Assembly (NCBI GenBank): GCA_964523375.1
Contig: CAZFYG010000002.1
Location: forward strand, 48,175 to 112,174
Source of the DNA: CAJQGY01 sp964523375
Lineage (GTDB): Bacteria; Pseudomonadota; Gammaproteobacteria; Magnimaribacterales; D2472
Direction: 5' to 3'
Length of the DNA: 64,000 nt
In this document: positions 42,150 through 51,030 of the stretch, piece after piece
How positions within the stretch are numbered: position 1 is the stretch's first letter
Layout: the number at the start of each line of letters is the position of its first letter
Program-made: the position numbers and the translations under genes
The notes under the pieces: model-generated
Seen by the model: only the letters and a program-made list of their open reading frames with translations
Databases searched by the model: none
What the model was told of the DNA's origin: nothing

Positions 42150-42547
42150 ATAAAATAATTTTAATAGCGCTCTTAGCCATTCCTTTGTTGGCTGACGTGG
42201 GTAATGAAATTAAAATTAGCTCTGATAATGTCAATGTACAAGAGGCAGCAAACAAGGTTATTTTTTCAAAGAACTTAATTATCGATTCTGGTCTAATGTT
42301 GATATCTGCAGAAGAAGCAATATATGATAATTCTTCAAAAATTATAGAAATAACTGGAGAGCCTTCTTTATTAAAATCTATTGGTGAAGCGAGTGAATTT
42401 GAGGGAAGTGCTTCTAAAATTATTTTTTATAATAATGATAATGTTCATCTTTTAGGGGCTGCCAAGATGAAATATGAAAATATGACAATCACATCCAATA
42501 AGATTGTTTTTAGCCCAAGATCTGGATTTATAAATTCCAATAAATAA
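42146..42547 (+). CDS. lptA: LPS transport periplasmic protein LptA (short)
   Basis: This is a 133-residue OstA/LptA-type protein. It has a signal peptide (LIALLAIPLLADVG) and beta-rich repeats with the pattern NKVIFSKNLIIDSGLMLISAEEAIYDNSSKIIEITGEPSLLK. LptA forms the bridge that carries LPS across the periplasm. It is shorter than E. coli LptA (185), suggesting a shorter subunit. It overlaps kdsD by ATGA and lptB by TAATG, so it is translationally coupled to both. Confidence 0.88.
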   Translation: MNKIILIALLAIPLLADVGNEIKISSDNVNVQEAANKVIFSKNLIIDSGLMLISAEEAIYDNSSKIIEITGEPSLLKSIGEASEFEGSASKIIFYNNDNVHLLGAAKMKYENMTITSNKIVFSPRSGFINSNK

Positions 42548-43260
42548 TGTTAAAGGTATCTAATATTAGAAAAAAAATAAATGGTAAGGCCATTATTGAT
42601 GATATTAGTTTCAAAATAAACTCAGGAAACATCTATGGACTGCTTGGACCTAATGGTGCTGGAAAAACAACCACCTTTTACTCAATTGCAGGGCTAATTA
42701 AATGTGATGAGGGCGAAATTTATTTAGATGATTCTAATATAACGAAACTTCCAATGCATAAAAGATCAAAACTTGGGATAAAGTACTTACCTCAAGAACC
42801 ATCTATTTTTCAAAATTTAACTGTAATGGAAAATCTAATGGGGCTTGCAGAGCTCTCTTATGGAAGTAAAAAAGACATTGATCAGTTTGTTGAAAAATCA
42901 ATTGAAGACTTCAAGCTTTCAAAAATTCTCTATTCAAAAGGAAGAGAGCTTTCAGGAGGCCAAAGAAGGAAGGTTGAGATTGCTCGAACCTTAGCTGCTG
43001 ATCCAAAAATTATTTTATTAGATGAGCCTTTTGCAGGAATTGATCCTATAGCAATAGAAGAAATTCAAGAAATACTTAGGATTGTGGCAAATAATAATAT
43101 TGGTATTCTTATTACTGATCACAATGTTAGAGAGGCTCTTGATATTTGCTATGAATCTATTGTTATAAGCCAGGGAAAAGTAATAGCAACTGGTTCTAAA
43201 AATGATCTAATTTCCAATGAGCTGGTTAAAAAGGTTTATATTGGAAAAATGTATAGTTAA
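42547..43260 (+). CDS. lptB: LPS export ABC transporter ATPase LptB
   Basis: LptB powers LPS extraction with LptFG. The 237-residue ABC ATPase has Walker A GPNGAGKTT (34-42), the Q-loop LPQEPSIFQNLTV, the signature LSGGQRRKVEIARTL, Walker B IILLDEPFAGIDP and the H-loop TDHNVREAL. The LSGG.RR.VEIAR signature is specific for LptB. lptF and lptG are not in this window. It lies 9 bp before rpoN. Confidence 0.97.
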   Translation: MLKVSNIRKKINGKAIIDDISFKINSGNIYGLLGPNGAGKTTTFYSIAGLIKCDEGEIYLDDSNITKLPMHKRSKLGIKYLPQEPSIFQNLTVMENLMGLAELSYGSKKDIDQFVEKSIEDFKLSKILYSKGRELSGGQRRKVEIARTLAADPKIILLDEPFAGIDPIAIEEIQEILRIVANNNIGILITDHNVREALDICYESIVISQGKVIATGSKNDLISNELVKKVYIGKMYS

Positions 43261-43269
43261 TAAATTAAA

Positions 43270-44544
43270 ATGGCTATTTCTCTATCAAAAGAACAAAAAC
43301 AAACTCAAAAAATATCAATAACTCCTCAGCTAAGAAAATCAATTGAGCTATTGCATCTTTCAAGATATGAGCTAATTCAAAAAATAGAAAAGGAAATATA
43401 CTTAAATCCATTTCTTGAAAAAAATGATGATGAGTTTGATGAAGTTAGCTCTCAATCATTAGATGAATTTGATTTTGATATATCAGCCTCTAAAAGCCTT
43501 CAAGATAGTCTGCATGAGCAAATTGAAGATTTGAACCTTTCAGCCAAGGATAAGGAAATTGCGTTTACCATTGTTGAATCTATAGATGAAACTGGAAAAC
43601 TAGCAGATAGTATTGATGAAGTAGAAGAGCTCCTGTCCTATAAATATAAATATGAAGAAATTCAGAATAATCTTCATAATATTATACACCACCTAGAACC
43701 GCACGGTGTTGGCTACAGAGATTACAAAGAGTGTATTTTCCTTCAGCTTAGGAAGGCCGATATAGCTATTGAAATATTTAAAATTTCAGAGAAAATTTTA
43801 TTTGAAATTACCTCTGATGATTTAGATGAGTGCTTCAACAAGCTTTCCTATCAAGGCTATAAAGATAGCGAAATTAAAGAAGCTATTTTGTCAATAAAGG
43901 CATGTGATTTAAGTCCTGGCCTAGCATATGACCCTACAAACTATATCTACCCAGATCTGAAAATATCTTTTTTAACAGATCAAAAGCTTGAAGCAAAATT
44001 TGTAAATGATAATTTTCCATCGATAAGGCTTGATGAAGGCTTTATTGATGAAACACAAAGTATCTTAAAAAAACATCCAAATAAGGAACTTTCAAAGAGT
44101 ATAGAAGATGCCAAGTGGCTTTTGTCTTCAGTTAAAAGAAGGAATGATACCGTCTTAAAAGTTGGGGAATTAATTTGCAACAAACAGATTGATTTCCTTG
44201 GAGATAACCCATTAAAGGTTTCTCCACTCTCAAATAAAGATATTTCTGACGAGCTTGGAGTTCACCCATCAACTGTATCTAGAATAATTAAATCTAAATA
44301 CATAGATACACCAAAAGGTATATTGCCTCTAAAAGCATTTTTGATATCATCTGTCTCAAGAACCAGAATGGTAACTCCTCTTCAACTAATGGATCAAATT
44401 AAAAAAATTATTGGTGAAGAAAAACAAGCGCTTAGTGATCAAAAAATTGTACAAAAACTCAATATGAGAGGCTTTAGCTTAGCAAGAAGAACTATCACAA
44501 AATACAGAAAAAAACTTCATATACCATCCTCAAGAAATAGATAA
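43270..44544 (+). CDS. rpoN: RNA polymerase sigma-54 factor RpoN
   Basis: The 424-residue protein has region I (LSKEQKQTQKISITPQLRKSIELLHLSRYEL), the core-binding domain, the HTH region (SNKDISDELGVHPSTVSRIIKSKYIDTPKGI) and the C-terminal RpoN box ARRTITKYRK. It is about 50 residues shorter than E. coli sigma-54, mostly in the acidic region II. Sigma-54 needs enhancer-binding ATPases, none of which is encoded here. The lptB-rpoN linkage is the standard one. Confidence 0.96.
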   Translation: MAISLSKEQKQTQKISITPQLRKSIELLHLSRYELIQKIEKEIYLNPFLEKNDDEFDEVSSQSLDEFDFDISASKSLQDSLHEQIEDLNLSAKDKEIAFTIVESIDETGKLADSIDEVEELLSYKYKYEEIQNNLHNIIHHLEPHGVGYRDYKECIFLQLRKADIAIEIFKISEKILFEITSDDLDECFNKLSYQGYKDSEIKEAILSIKACDLSPGLAYDPTNYIYPDLKISFLTDQKLEAKFVNDNFPSIRLDEGFIDETQSILKKHPNKELSKSIEDAKWLLSSVKRRNDTVLKVGELICNKQIDFLGDNPLKVSPLSNKDISDELGVHPSTVSRIIKSKYIDTPKGILPLKAFLISSVSRTRMVTPLQLMDQIKKIIGEEKQALSDQKIVQKLNMRGFSLARRTITKYRKKLHIPSSRNR

Positions 44545-44574
44545 ATAAATTTTTATTAGGTTAGAATAAAATCT

Positions 44575-45915
44575 ATGAGCTCCATTGATCAGGATAAACT
44601 TCAGGCTATTTTAGATGCAAATAATAAAGAGCTATCTCTCAACCAAATAAAAAATATTCTGAAATCGATGCATGCATCAGAAATAGCACATGCACTCGAG
44701 TCGTCCCCTCCAGAGCAAAGAAAGCTTTTATTCTCTTTAATAGATACTAGTGACGAAGGTGATGTGCTCACTGAGCTGGGTGAAGAAATTCAACAAGACC
44801 TTCTATCAAAAATATCAAACGAAGAACTTTCCGAGGCGGTTAGAGAACTGGAGCTGGATGAAGTGGTAGACATTCTGCATAATTTACCAGAAGAAAGAAT
44901 GCAGATGATACTCTCAAAAATGTCACTTAGAGACAGAAATAGAATTGAGAAAGGTCTTATATATCCTGATGATACTGCGGGAGGTTTATTGAATACAGAT
45001 GTTCTGAGTGTTAGGCCAAATCATACAGTTGAGGTTGTTACAAGATATTTAAGAGAGCAGAAGGATCTTCCAGAAAATACAGATAAGATTTTTGTTGTGT
45101 CTAGAGATGATAAATATTTAGGTGAAATATCTATTAGTAAAATTATTACTTCTGAAGTATCTGAAAAAATTGACAATCTTATTACGCCTAATATTGATCC
45201 AATATTAGTTACTGAAAGTGATAAAAAAGTGGCAACAAAATTCGAAAGAAATAATTTAATCTCCTCTGCAGTTATAAACACCGAGGGTGAGCTTTTAGGA
45301 AGAATAACAATTGATGATGTTGTTGACGTTATATTAGAAGATGCAGATCAAAATTTCTTGGGTATGGCTGGTGTTGCAGAAGATACTTTTGCGCCACCAG
45401 GAAGGGCTGCAAAAAGTAGAGTTTTTTGGTTGAGTATGAACCTATTCACTGCCTTTATAGCCTCATTATCAATCAATATATTTCAAGAAACGCTAGATAA
45501 GGTTGTTTATTTGGCTGTCCTAATGCCCATTGTTGCTAGTATGGGAGGTGTCGCCGCAACTCAAACTTTAACTATAGTTCTTAGAGGTTTAACTTTGGGT
45601 CAAATTAATAGCTCAAATATTCGATGGTTATTCAAAAGAGAGCTTGCTGTTTCTATTGTTAATGGGATTGTTTTATCTTTTCTTGTTGGATTGATAACTT
45701 ATTTATGGTTCCAAAACTTAATATTATCTGTATTAATATCGAGTGCATTAATAATAAATCTAATAAGTTCAGTTTTTGCTGGAGTATTTGTACCTTTAGT
45801 ACTAAGAAAATTCAATCAAGATCCTGCTATTTCCGGATCAGTTGTAGTTACGACTGTTACAGATGTTGTTGGGTTCTTATCCTTTCTTGGACTTGCAACA
45901 TTATTTTTAATTTAG
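44575..45915 (+). CDS. mgtE: Magnesium transporter MgtE
   Basis: The 446-residue protein has the MgtE N-domain (superhelical, SSPPEQRKLLFSLI ... VDILHNLPEERMQMIL), paired CBS domains (about 135-255, DTAGGLLNTDVLSVRPN) and five C-terminal membrane helices with the pore motif PIVASMGGVAATQT. The cytoplasmic domains sense Mg2+ and gate the channel. It ends in a 9-bp convergent overlap with the yhdP-like gene. The 30-bp gap upstream leaves no room for an Mg riboswitch. Confidence 0.96.
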   Translation: MSSIDQDKLQAILDANNKELSLNQIKNILKSMHASEIAHALESSPPEQRKLLFSLIDTSDEGDVLTELGEEIQQDLLSKISNEELSEAVRELELDEVVDILHNLPEERMQMILSKMSLRDRNRIEKGLIYPDDTAGGLLNTDVLSVRPNHTVEVVTRYLREQKDLPENTDKIFVVSRDDKYLGEISISKIITSEVSEKIDNLITPNIDPILVTESDKKVATKFERNNLISSAVINTEGELLGRITIDDVVDVILEDADQNFLGMAGVAEDTFAPPGRAAKSRVFWLSMNLFTAFIASLSINIFQETLDKVVYLAVLMPIVASMGGVAATQTLTIVLRGLTLGQINSSNIRWLFKRELAVSIVNGIVLSFLVGLITYLWFQNLILSVLISSALIINLISSVFAGVFVPLVLRKFNQDPAISGSVVVTTVTDVVGFLSFLGLATLFLI

Positions 45916-48300
45916 TCTAACTAGCTCTGGGTTTTCAATTGTCCCATCAACCTTAAAAGATATAGAGGATGCTGCGTCTATGTTTTCTTCAAATAAATCT
46001 TGAAAAACTAAGGTTCCAGCAACCGCTGGGATCCCACCAAATATAGCTGCGTACCATGGGAGATTTTCAGAAATTTTAATTCGTAATGACATATCTAAAT
46101 TTAACATTTCCAAAGACCCCATTTCATTTTTTAGGATTTCTCCTACCCACAACATTTTAGCTTCATCAGTTTCTATAGATATTGGGTTAGATATCAAACC
46201 TCTTTTTTTGCTAAAAAGAATATCGCCAGAGGCTCTTGTAAGATTTAATAAACCCAACTCTTGCCTTCTGGTATCAGAATCTAAGTTTTTTACTATGGCA
46301 TCAAGATTTAAAATCTTAAGAGTATTTAAGAAAGCTGAATTTGGTATATCGTTATCTATAGAAAAATTTTTGGTTAAAAAGTTAATTTTTCCCTCGAGAT
46401 TATTGAGCTCACTAATGCTATTCCACTGAATGCTCATATCAGTCTTTAGATATTCAAAATTATAATTTATAAGGCCATTAAAAATATCTGACCTACCGTC
46501 TAATTCAAACAAGCCCCTTACTTTGTATTGATCATTTGGAAATGAGTAACTTAAGAAAGATCTTTCACCGGTCTCCAATGAAGATACATTTAAAAACTGA
46601 CTTTTAATCTCCAAGTTATCTATTGTGATTAAACTTTCATTTCTGAGGAGGTAGAAGTTAACTTTTTCAAAAGTTTCCCCCCTCAATCCAATTTTATTTC
46701 CAATAATTCTCATATTTATAATTGATGAGCCGTTAACATAAGATGATGTTTCAGCATTTTTAGACATAAAATCTAAAGTATTAAAATTACTATTATTTAG
46801 TGTTACTTTTGCAAAGCCTGTTTTATCAATAACAATATCTCCGTTTAAATCTGGGCCAATAAATGTTCCATACATTTCTTCGTTAAAAGAAACATCTATT
46901 TCCTGGTCTTTAAAAGAATTATTAAGTAATTTAAATTTATTGGTTTTTAAAAAAATGCGCTTTACAAATGATTCGTCGCTCTCATTAGAATCAAAAGAAA
47001 TTGAAGAAAAATCAAATTCTTTAAGATTTAAAAATATTTGAAACCCTTTAGATTTTTTTATGCTAACTTTTTCTTTGAAGCCATATGAAAAATAGCCACT
47101 CTTACCATCGCTATCAATGAATACTTTAAATAACTTATTAGAAATTTTATATGCCGGTTTTGTAAGATTTGGTATATTGATTGTTGTTAATAGAGGCTCT
47201 CCAACTGGTTTTGATATTTCATTGATGCTTGAATAAACATTTGTATTTTGTAAGTCTGTCTTTAGCGAAAGAGATATAGTTTGATCATTAGTGATCTTTA
47301 GCTTTGTTTGGAATGATTCTTTTCCTGAAAGGCTGAAGTAATTATTTTCTTTTAAAATTTTGCTCATATTAAATGAAAAATCTGAAAATAGTTCAAGACC
47401 AATATTTTTTTGGTAGGTAACATTTCCACTAATGTCTTGGATTACATCCTGTAAAGGCAGTGAGGATGTGAACCTGCCAAAAAGATTATTTTGAAAATCT
47501 GCATAAAGAAGTGAGTTGATGTTACTTACTGAATAACCAGAGTTAAAAGTAAGGTTGGTATTGGATAGTTTTATTTTATATGTTGATGTATTTTTTGAGG
47601 GTTTATTAGTGCTTACGTACCCCCTGCTTTCAATGTATGCATTGATTGCTGCAACTTTGAACGAAGACATTTTTATTATACCAAGGTCATCAAGATTACT
47701 TGCATCAAGATCATGACTGCCTGAGTAAAAAATATCACCATTAGCTTCTATCAGTAAATTCAGATCTTTAAAAGGTACTTTATTAATTACCCCATCTACA
47801 AGAACTATTGAACTTTTGTTTAGATTAGATCTAAGGTAATAACTTGAAGCTGATAATTTTAATGCATTTGTGTTTATGAGTAAGTCGTTTCCATTCAAGA
47901 TATTTGCATTTGTATTATTTCTTGTTTCAGATGTATTGGTATTATTTTTTGTTAATTGGTAGCCATTTATGTGAAGTTTATTCAAAATAAAGCGTTCTTC
48001 TAGAACAAAATCTAGGAGCTTAAAAGATAACTCAAAATCTTGAATTTCTATAATTTGCGCATCATTAGTTATCTCAATGCCAGAGGCTTTTATATAGGGG
48101 TTCGAAAATATGCTTTTGAGTTGAATGTCTTGAAAGCTTAATTCATATGAGTGTATAAACAATTTATCAATCACTGCTATGCCGTGTTTTGGATAGCTCG
48201 TTAATAAAATAATGATAATTAAGACTAAAAATAAAAATAGTGATAGTAGTGAAGCAATGATTATTGATATTTTTTTTAGAAAAACTTTAAATAAAAGCAT
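45907..48300 (-). CDS. AsmA-like/YhdP-family envelope protein (short)
   Basis: The 797-residue protein has a single N-terminal membrane helix (about 12-35) and a long beta-rich periplasmic region. The C-terminal segment FGGIPAVAGTLVFQDLFEENIDAASSISFKVDGTIENPELV matches the end of YhdP/AsmA-like proteins, which bridge inner and outer membranes and move phospholipids. E. coli YhdP is about 1266 residues, so the hydrophobic groove would be shorter here. It follows mreD, matching the mreBCD-...-yhdP order of E. coli (maf and rng are missing). Confidence 0.85.
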   Translation of the reverse strand: MLLFKVFLKKISIIIASLLSLFLFLVLIIIILLTSYPKHGIAVIDKLFIHSYELSFQDIQLKSIFSNPYIKASGIEITNDAQIIEIQDFELSFKLLDFVLEERFILNKLHINGYQLTKNNTNTSETRNNTNANILNGNDLLINTNALKLSASSYYLRSNLNKSSIVLVDGVINKVPFKDLNLLIEANGDIFYSGSHDLDASNLDDLGIIKMSSFKVAAINAYIESRGYVSTNKPSKNTSTYKIKLSNTNLTFNSGYSVSNINSLLYADFQNNLFGRFTSSLPLQDVIQDISGNVTYQKNIGLELFSDFSFNMSKILKENNYFSLSGKESFQTKLKITNDQTISLSLKTDLQNTNVYSSINEISKPVGEPLLTTINIPNLTKPAYKISNKLFKVFIDSDGKSGYFSYGFKEKVSIKKSKGFQIFLNLKEFDFSSISFDSNESDESFVKRIFLKTNKFKLLNNSFKDQEIDVSFNEEMYGTFIGPDLNGDIVIDKTGFAKVTLNNSNFNTLDFMSKNAETSSYVNGSSIINMRIIGNKIGLRGETFEKVNFYLLRNESLITIDNLEIKSQFLNVSSLETGERSFLSYSFPNDQYKVRGLFELDGRSDIFNGLINYNFEYLKTDMSIQWNSISELNNLEGKINFLTKNFSIDNDIPNSAFLNTLKILNLDAIVKNLDSDTRRQELGLLNLTRASGDILFSKKRGLISNPISIETDEAKMLWVGEILKNEMGSLEMLNLDMSLRIKISENLPWYAAIFGGIPAVAGTLVFQDLFEENIDAASSISFKVDGTIENPELVRLN

Positions 48301-48303
48301 TAT

Positions 48304-48786
48304 TTATAAGCCTCTTCTTTTAAATATGATTGGTTTATAAACTCTTGCTATTGATATCAAGAAACTAAATATTGTGTTACCAATCAATGTTATGAGCAAT
48401 GTTAGGTATGAGAAATTATTAATATTTAAAAAAAGATGAGTAAGAGCGACATATGTTGAGGCTATTATCCCAAAAAAAATAGATATCTGAAGGTAAGAAA
48501 ATAGTCTGAAGACATATTTGTAGCTATTGATAATATAAGTTGTCATGCAATAAATAAGCCCATTTAATCCAATATAGGAACCAGATACCAGGTCCATAAG
48601 CAAACCTATTGAAAATGAAGATGAGGCAGTAAAGCCATTTTTATCTTTATATGCAAAATAAGAGTATGTTAAAAATGAAAAAGGTATGATGATATTAACG
48701 TTGTTAAAAATAGGATTTATAAAAACTTCTATGTTGTATGCCAAGACAATTAAAAAGAGTATTTTAAGCATGCTATCTTCTCTCAT
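48304..48786 (-). CDS. mreD: Rod shape-determining protein MreD
   Basis: The 160-residue membrane protein has five or six hydrophobic helices. The pattern SFSIGLLMDLVSGSYIGLNGLIYCMTTYII is the MreD signature (GLLxDxxxGxxLGxxxL). MreD works with MreC in the elongasome. It overlaps mreC by ATGA. The sequence is otherwise weakly conserved, as usual; position supports the call. Confidence 0.93.
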   Translation of the reverse strand: MREDSMLKILFLIVLAYNIEVFINPIFNNVNIIIPFSFLTYSYFAYKDKNGFTASSSFSIGLLMDLVSGSYIGLNGLIYCMTTYIINSYKYVFRLFSYLQISIFFGIIASTYVALTHLFLNINNFSYLTLLITLIGNTIFSFLISIARVYKPIIFKRRGL

Positions 48787-49616
48787 GGGCTAACGACGAT
48801 ACCAAATAGATTTTCTGTTATTGGGTTTACTTCAAGCTTTATAACAACTTCTTTTTCAGAAGCTGAAATATTTTTTATGTTTAATACATTTCCTATAAGG
48901 ATATTTTTTGGGAAAACACCGCCAAGACCTGAGGAATAAAATTTTTGGCCAATTTCAAATTGCTCATCCCAAATCAATTCACTATATATACATGTGATAA
49001 TCCCTGGCTTGCCGCTACCTTTTGCATTGCAATAAAAATTTTCTGAAAAAACAGGTGTTGAATGTCTTGTATCTGTAAGCAACATAACCTCATAGATACC
49101 ATTCATATCATAAACAATTTGACCAATTAACCCTTGCGAGTTAATGATAGCGCTTTGCAAGGGTTCTGTTACAGAATCTGAAATGGGTTTTATAAATAAC
49201 TTATGATTGCTGCAACAAAAATAATTATTTGTATCAAATTTTATAAGTTTTGAAATAACTACCTTATTAAGGCTATTTTCTTTATCAACCAGAGTATTTA
49301 ACTTGGATTCATTGAGAAAAAAATCATTGTTTTTTGATAATACAAATTTTGAAATATATTCTTTTTCAACTTGCAATCTTAGGTCTTTATTTTGTTTTAT
49401 AAGATTTTTCTTAGAATTTAGCAGCTCTGGAAATTGCACCAATGGTTCAAGAATATAATTTTTAAAAAAATAGTTTAATGACAAAACAGATGTTTTGTAG
49501 GTATTTTTTGGTTTTGAGAATGTTTCGTTTGTAAAGTCTAAGTAAAGTAAAAAAGATGATAGTAAAACAAAAAATACATATGAGAAGACCGATGTATTGG
49601 GCGCATAGTTCGCCAT
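48783..49616 (-). CDS. mreC: Rod shape-determining protein MreC
   Basis: The 277-residue protein has an N-terminal membrane helix (about 12-30), a coiled coil (NSKKNLIKQNKDLRLQVEKEYISK) and a periplasmic beta domain with SQGLIGQIVYDMNGIYEVMLLTDTRHSTPVFSE and GLGGVFPKNILIGNV, which are MreC hallmarks. MreC activates PBP2-RodA along the lateral wall. It lies 4 bp from mreB. A Cys-Cys pair (YFCCSNHK) in the middle is unusual but of unknown meaning. Confidence 0.94.
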   Translation of the reverse strand: MANYAPNTSVFSYVFFVLLSSFLLYLDFTNETFSKPKNTYKTSVLSLNYFFKNYILEPLVQFPELLNSKKNLIKQNKDLRLQVEKEYISKFVLSKNNDFFLNESKLNTLVDKENSLNKVVISKLIKFDTNNYFCCSNHKLFIKPISDSVTEPLQSAIINSQGLIGQIVYDMNGIYEVMLLTDTRHSTPVFSENFYCNAKGSGKPGIITCIYSELIWDEQFEIGQKFYSSGLGGVFPKNILIGNVLNIKNISASEKEVVIKLEVNPITENLFGIVVSP

Positions 49617-49620
49617 AACC

Positions 49621-50670
49621 TTACTCTGAAGAAAGAAGGTCTATATTATATTTATCCATTATTTCAAGGGCTTGGCCTCCACCTCTAGCAACACATGTCA
49701 AAGGGTCTTCTGCAACAATTACAGGTATACCTGTAGAGTTAGCAATTAACTTGTCTAAATCTCTCATCAAGGCCCCTCCACCTGTTAATACGATACCCCT
49801 TTCAGCAATATCAGCTGCAAGCTCAGGGGGCGAGAGCTCTAAGGCATTTCTTATAGCCCTTACTATTCCATATAAAGGATCTTTCATTGCATCAAATGCT
49901 TGCTCACTATTTACAGTGAAGGTTTCAGGTATACCTTCTGCTAGATTTCTTCCAGTTATGGACATTTCTATTTTTTCAGATTCTGGAGTAGCGCAGCCTA
50001 TAGTATGTTTTATTTTTTCTGAGGTTGATTCTCCAATAACACAACCATAATTTCTTCTTATCCATGATGTAATGGACTCATCCATTTTATCTCCACCAAT
50101 TTTTACAGATTCTGCATAAACAACTCCATTTAAAGAAAGAATAGCAATCTCAGAAGTTCCGCCTCCTATATCTACGACCATATTTCCACTTGCTTCTTCT
50201 ACAGGTAATCCTGCACCAATAGCAGCAGCCATTGGCTCTTCAATAAGCTTGACATCTCTGGCCCCTGCTCCCAATACAGATTCGCGAATTGCCCTTCTTT
50301 CAACCTGAGTTGATCTGCAAGGAACACAAACAAGAACTCTAGGGCTTGGTTTTATAAACCGTTGTTCATGAACTTTTGCAATAAAATGTTGAAGCATTTT
50401 TTCAGTAACCTGAAAATCTGCAATAACCCCTTCTGATAATGGTCTTATTGCTTTTATATTACCCGGAGTTCTTCCAAGCATTTTTTTAGCTTCAGTCCCA
50501 ACAGCTACTACTGTTTTTTGGCCACGTGACTCCCTTATCGCAACTACAGATGGCTCATCAAGAACAATTCCTACATCTTTTGTGTATATCAATGTATTAG
50601 CTGTGCCTAAATCGATAGAAAGGTCATTAGAGAAGTAACCTCTGATAGTTTTAAATATATTGAAATCCAC
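49621..50670 (-). CDS. mreB: Rod shape-determining actin homologue MreB
   Basis: MreB guides lateral wall synthesis. The 349-residue protein shows SIDLGTANTLIYTK (phosphate 1), GNMVVDIGGGTSEIAIL (phosphate 2), GIVLTGGGALMRDLDKLI (adenosine) and the N-terminal amphipathic stretch MDFNIFKTIRGYF. The start is GTG at 50670 behind an AAGGA ribosome binding site. It heads the mreBCD operon and is divergent from gatC (78-bp gap). Confidence 0.98.
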   Translation of the reverse strand: MDFNIFKTIRGYFSNDLSIDLGTANTLIYTKDVGIVLDEPSVVAIRESRGQKTVVAVGTEAKKMLGRTPGNIKAIRPLSEGVIADFQVTEKMLQHFIAKVHEQRFIKPSPRVLVCVPCRSTQVERRAIRESVLGAGARDVKLIEEPMAAAIGAGLPVEEASGNMVVDIGGGTSEIAILSLNGVVYAESVKIGGDKMDESITSWIRRNYGCVIGESTSEKIKHTIGCATPESEKIEMSITGRNLAEGIPETFTVNSEQAFDAMKDPLYGIVRAIRNALELSPPELAADIAERGIVLTGGGALMRDLDKLIANSTGIPVIVAEDPLTCVARGGGQALEIMDKYNIDLLSSE

Positions 50671-50733
50671 GCTTTTCCTTAAAAAATAATGTTAATAATA
50701 CTCTAGTTGAGTTAATATTCAGCTTCTAAATAA

Positions 50734-50739
50734 TATAAT
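50734..50739 (+). promoter_or_regulatory. -10 element of gatCAB, probably leaderless
   Basis: A perfect TATAAT ends 9 nt before the gatC ATG (50749), and no Shine-Dalgarno sequence is present. Transcription would start within about 3 nt of the ATG. The -35 is poor (TTGAGT is 21 bp away), so the assignment is tentative. Confidence 0.45.
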
Positions 50740-50748
50740 ATCCTATAT

Positions 50749-51030
50749 ATGGACAAGAAAACAGTTGCAAATATAGCTTACCTATCAAGACTTAAGCTCA
50801 ATGCAGATAATGAAGAGAAGATTACCTCAGATCTTGAGAATATCATTAAATTTGTTGATCAACTAAATGATGTAAATGTTGAAAATATAGCCCCTCTTAC
50901 AAGCCCGCTAGAAAAAACCGCTAAGACAAGATCGGATGAAGTAACAGCTAAAAATAGGAAAGATGTATTTCTAGAAAGAGCTCCAAAGTCTAATGAAGAC
51001 TATTTTTTAGTTCCGAGAGTTGTTGAATGA
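50749..51030 (+). CDS. gatC: Asp/Glu-tRNA amidotransferase subunit GatC
   Basis: The 93-residue protein starts MDKKTVANIAYLSRLKLN and has the FVDQLNDVNVENIAPLTSP pattern of GatC, which wraps GatA and GatB together. It ends with FLVPRVVE, the standard terminus. It overlaps gatA by ATGA. GatCAB converts misacylated Asp-tRNA(Asn) and/or Glu-tRNA(Gln) to the correct form. Confidence 0.96.
   Translation: MDKKTVANIAYLSRLKLNADNEEKITSDLENIIKFVDQLNDVNVENIAPLTSPLEKTAKTRSDEVTAKNRKDVFLERAPKSNEDYFLVPRVVE

Noticed and set aside
44545..44574. Mg2+ riboswitch upstream of mgtE
   Set aside because: Only 30 bp of AT-rich sequence lie between rpoN and mgtE, too little for a ykoK/M-box element.
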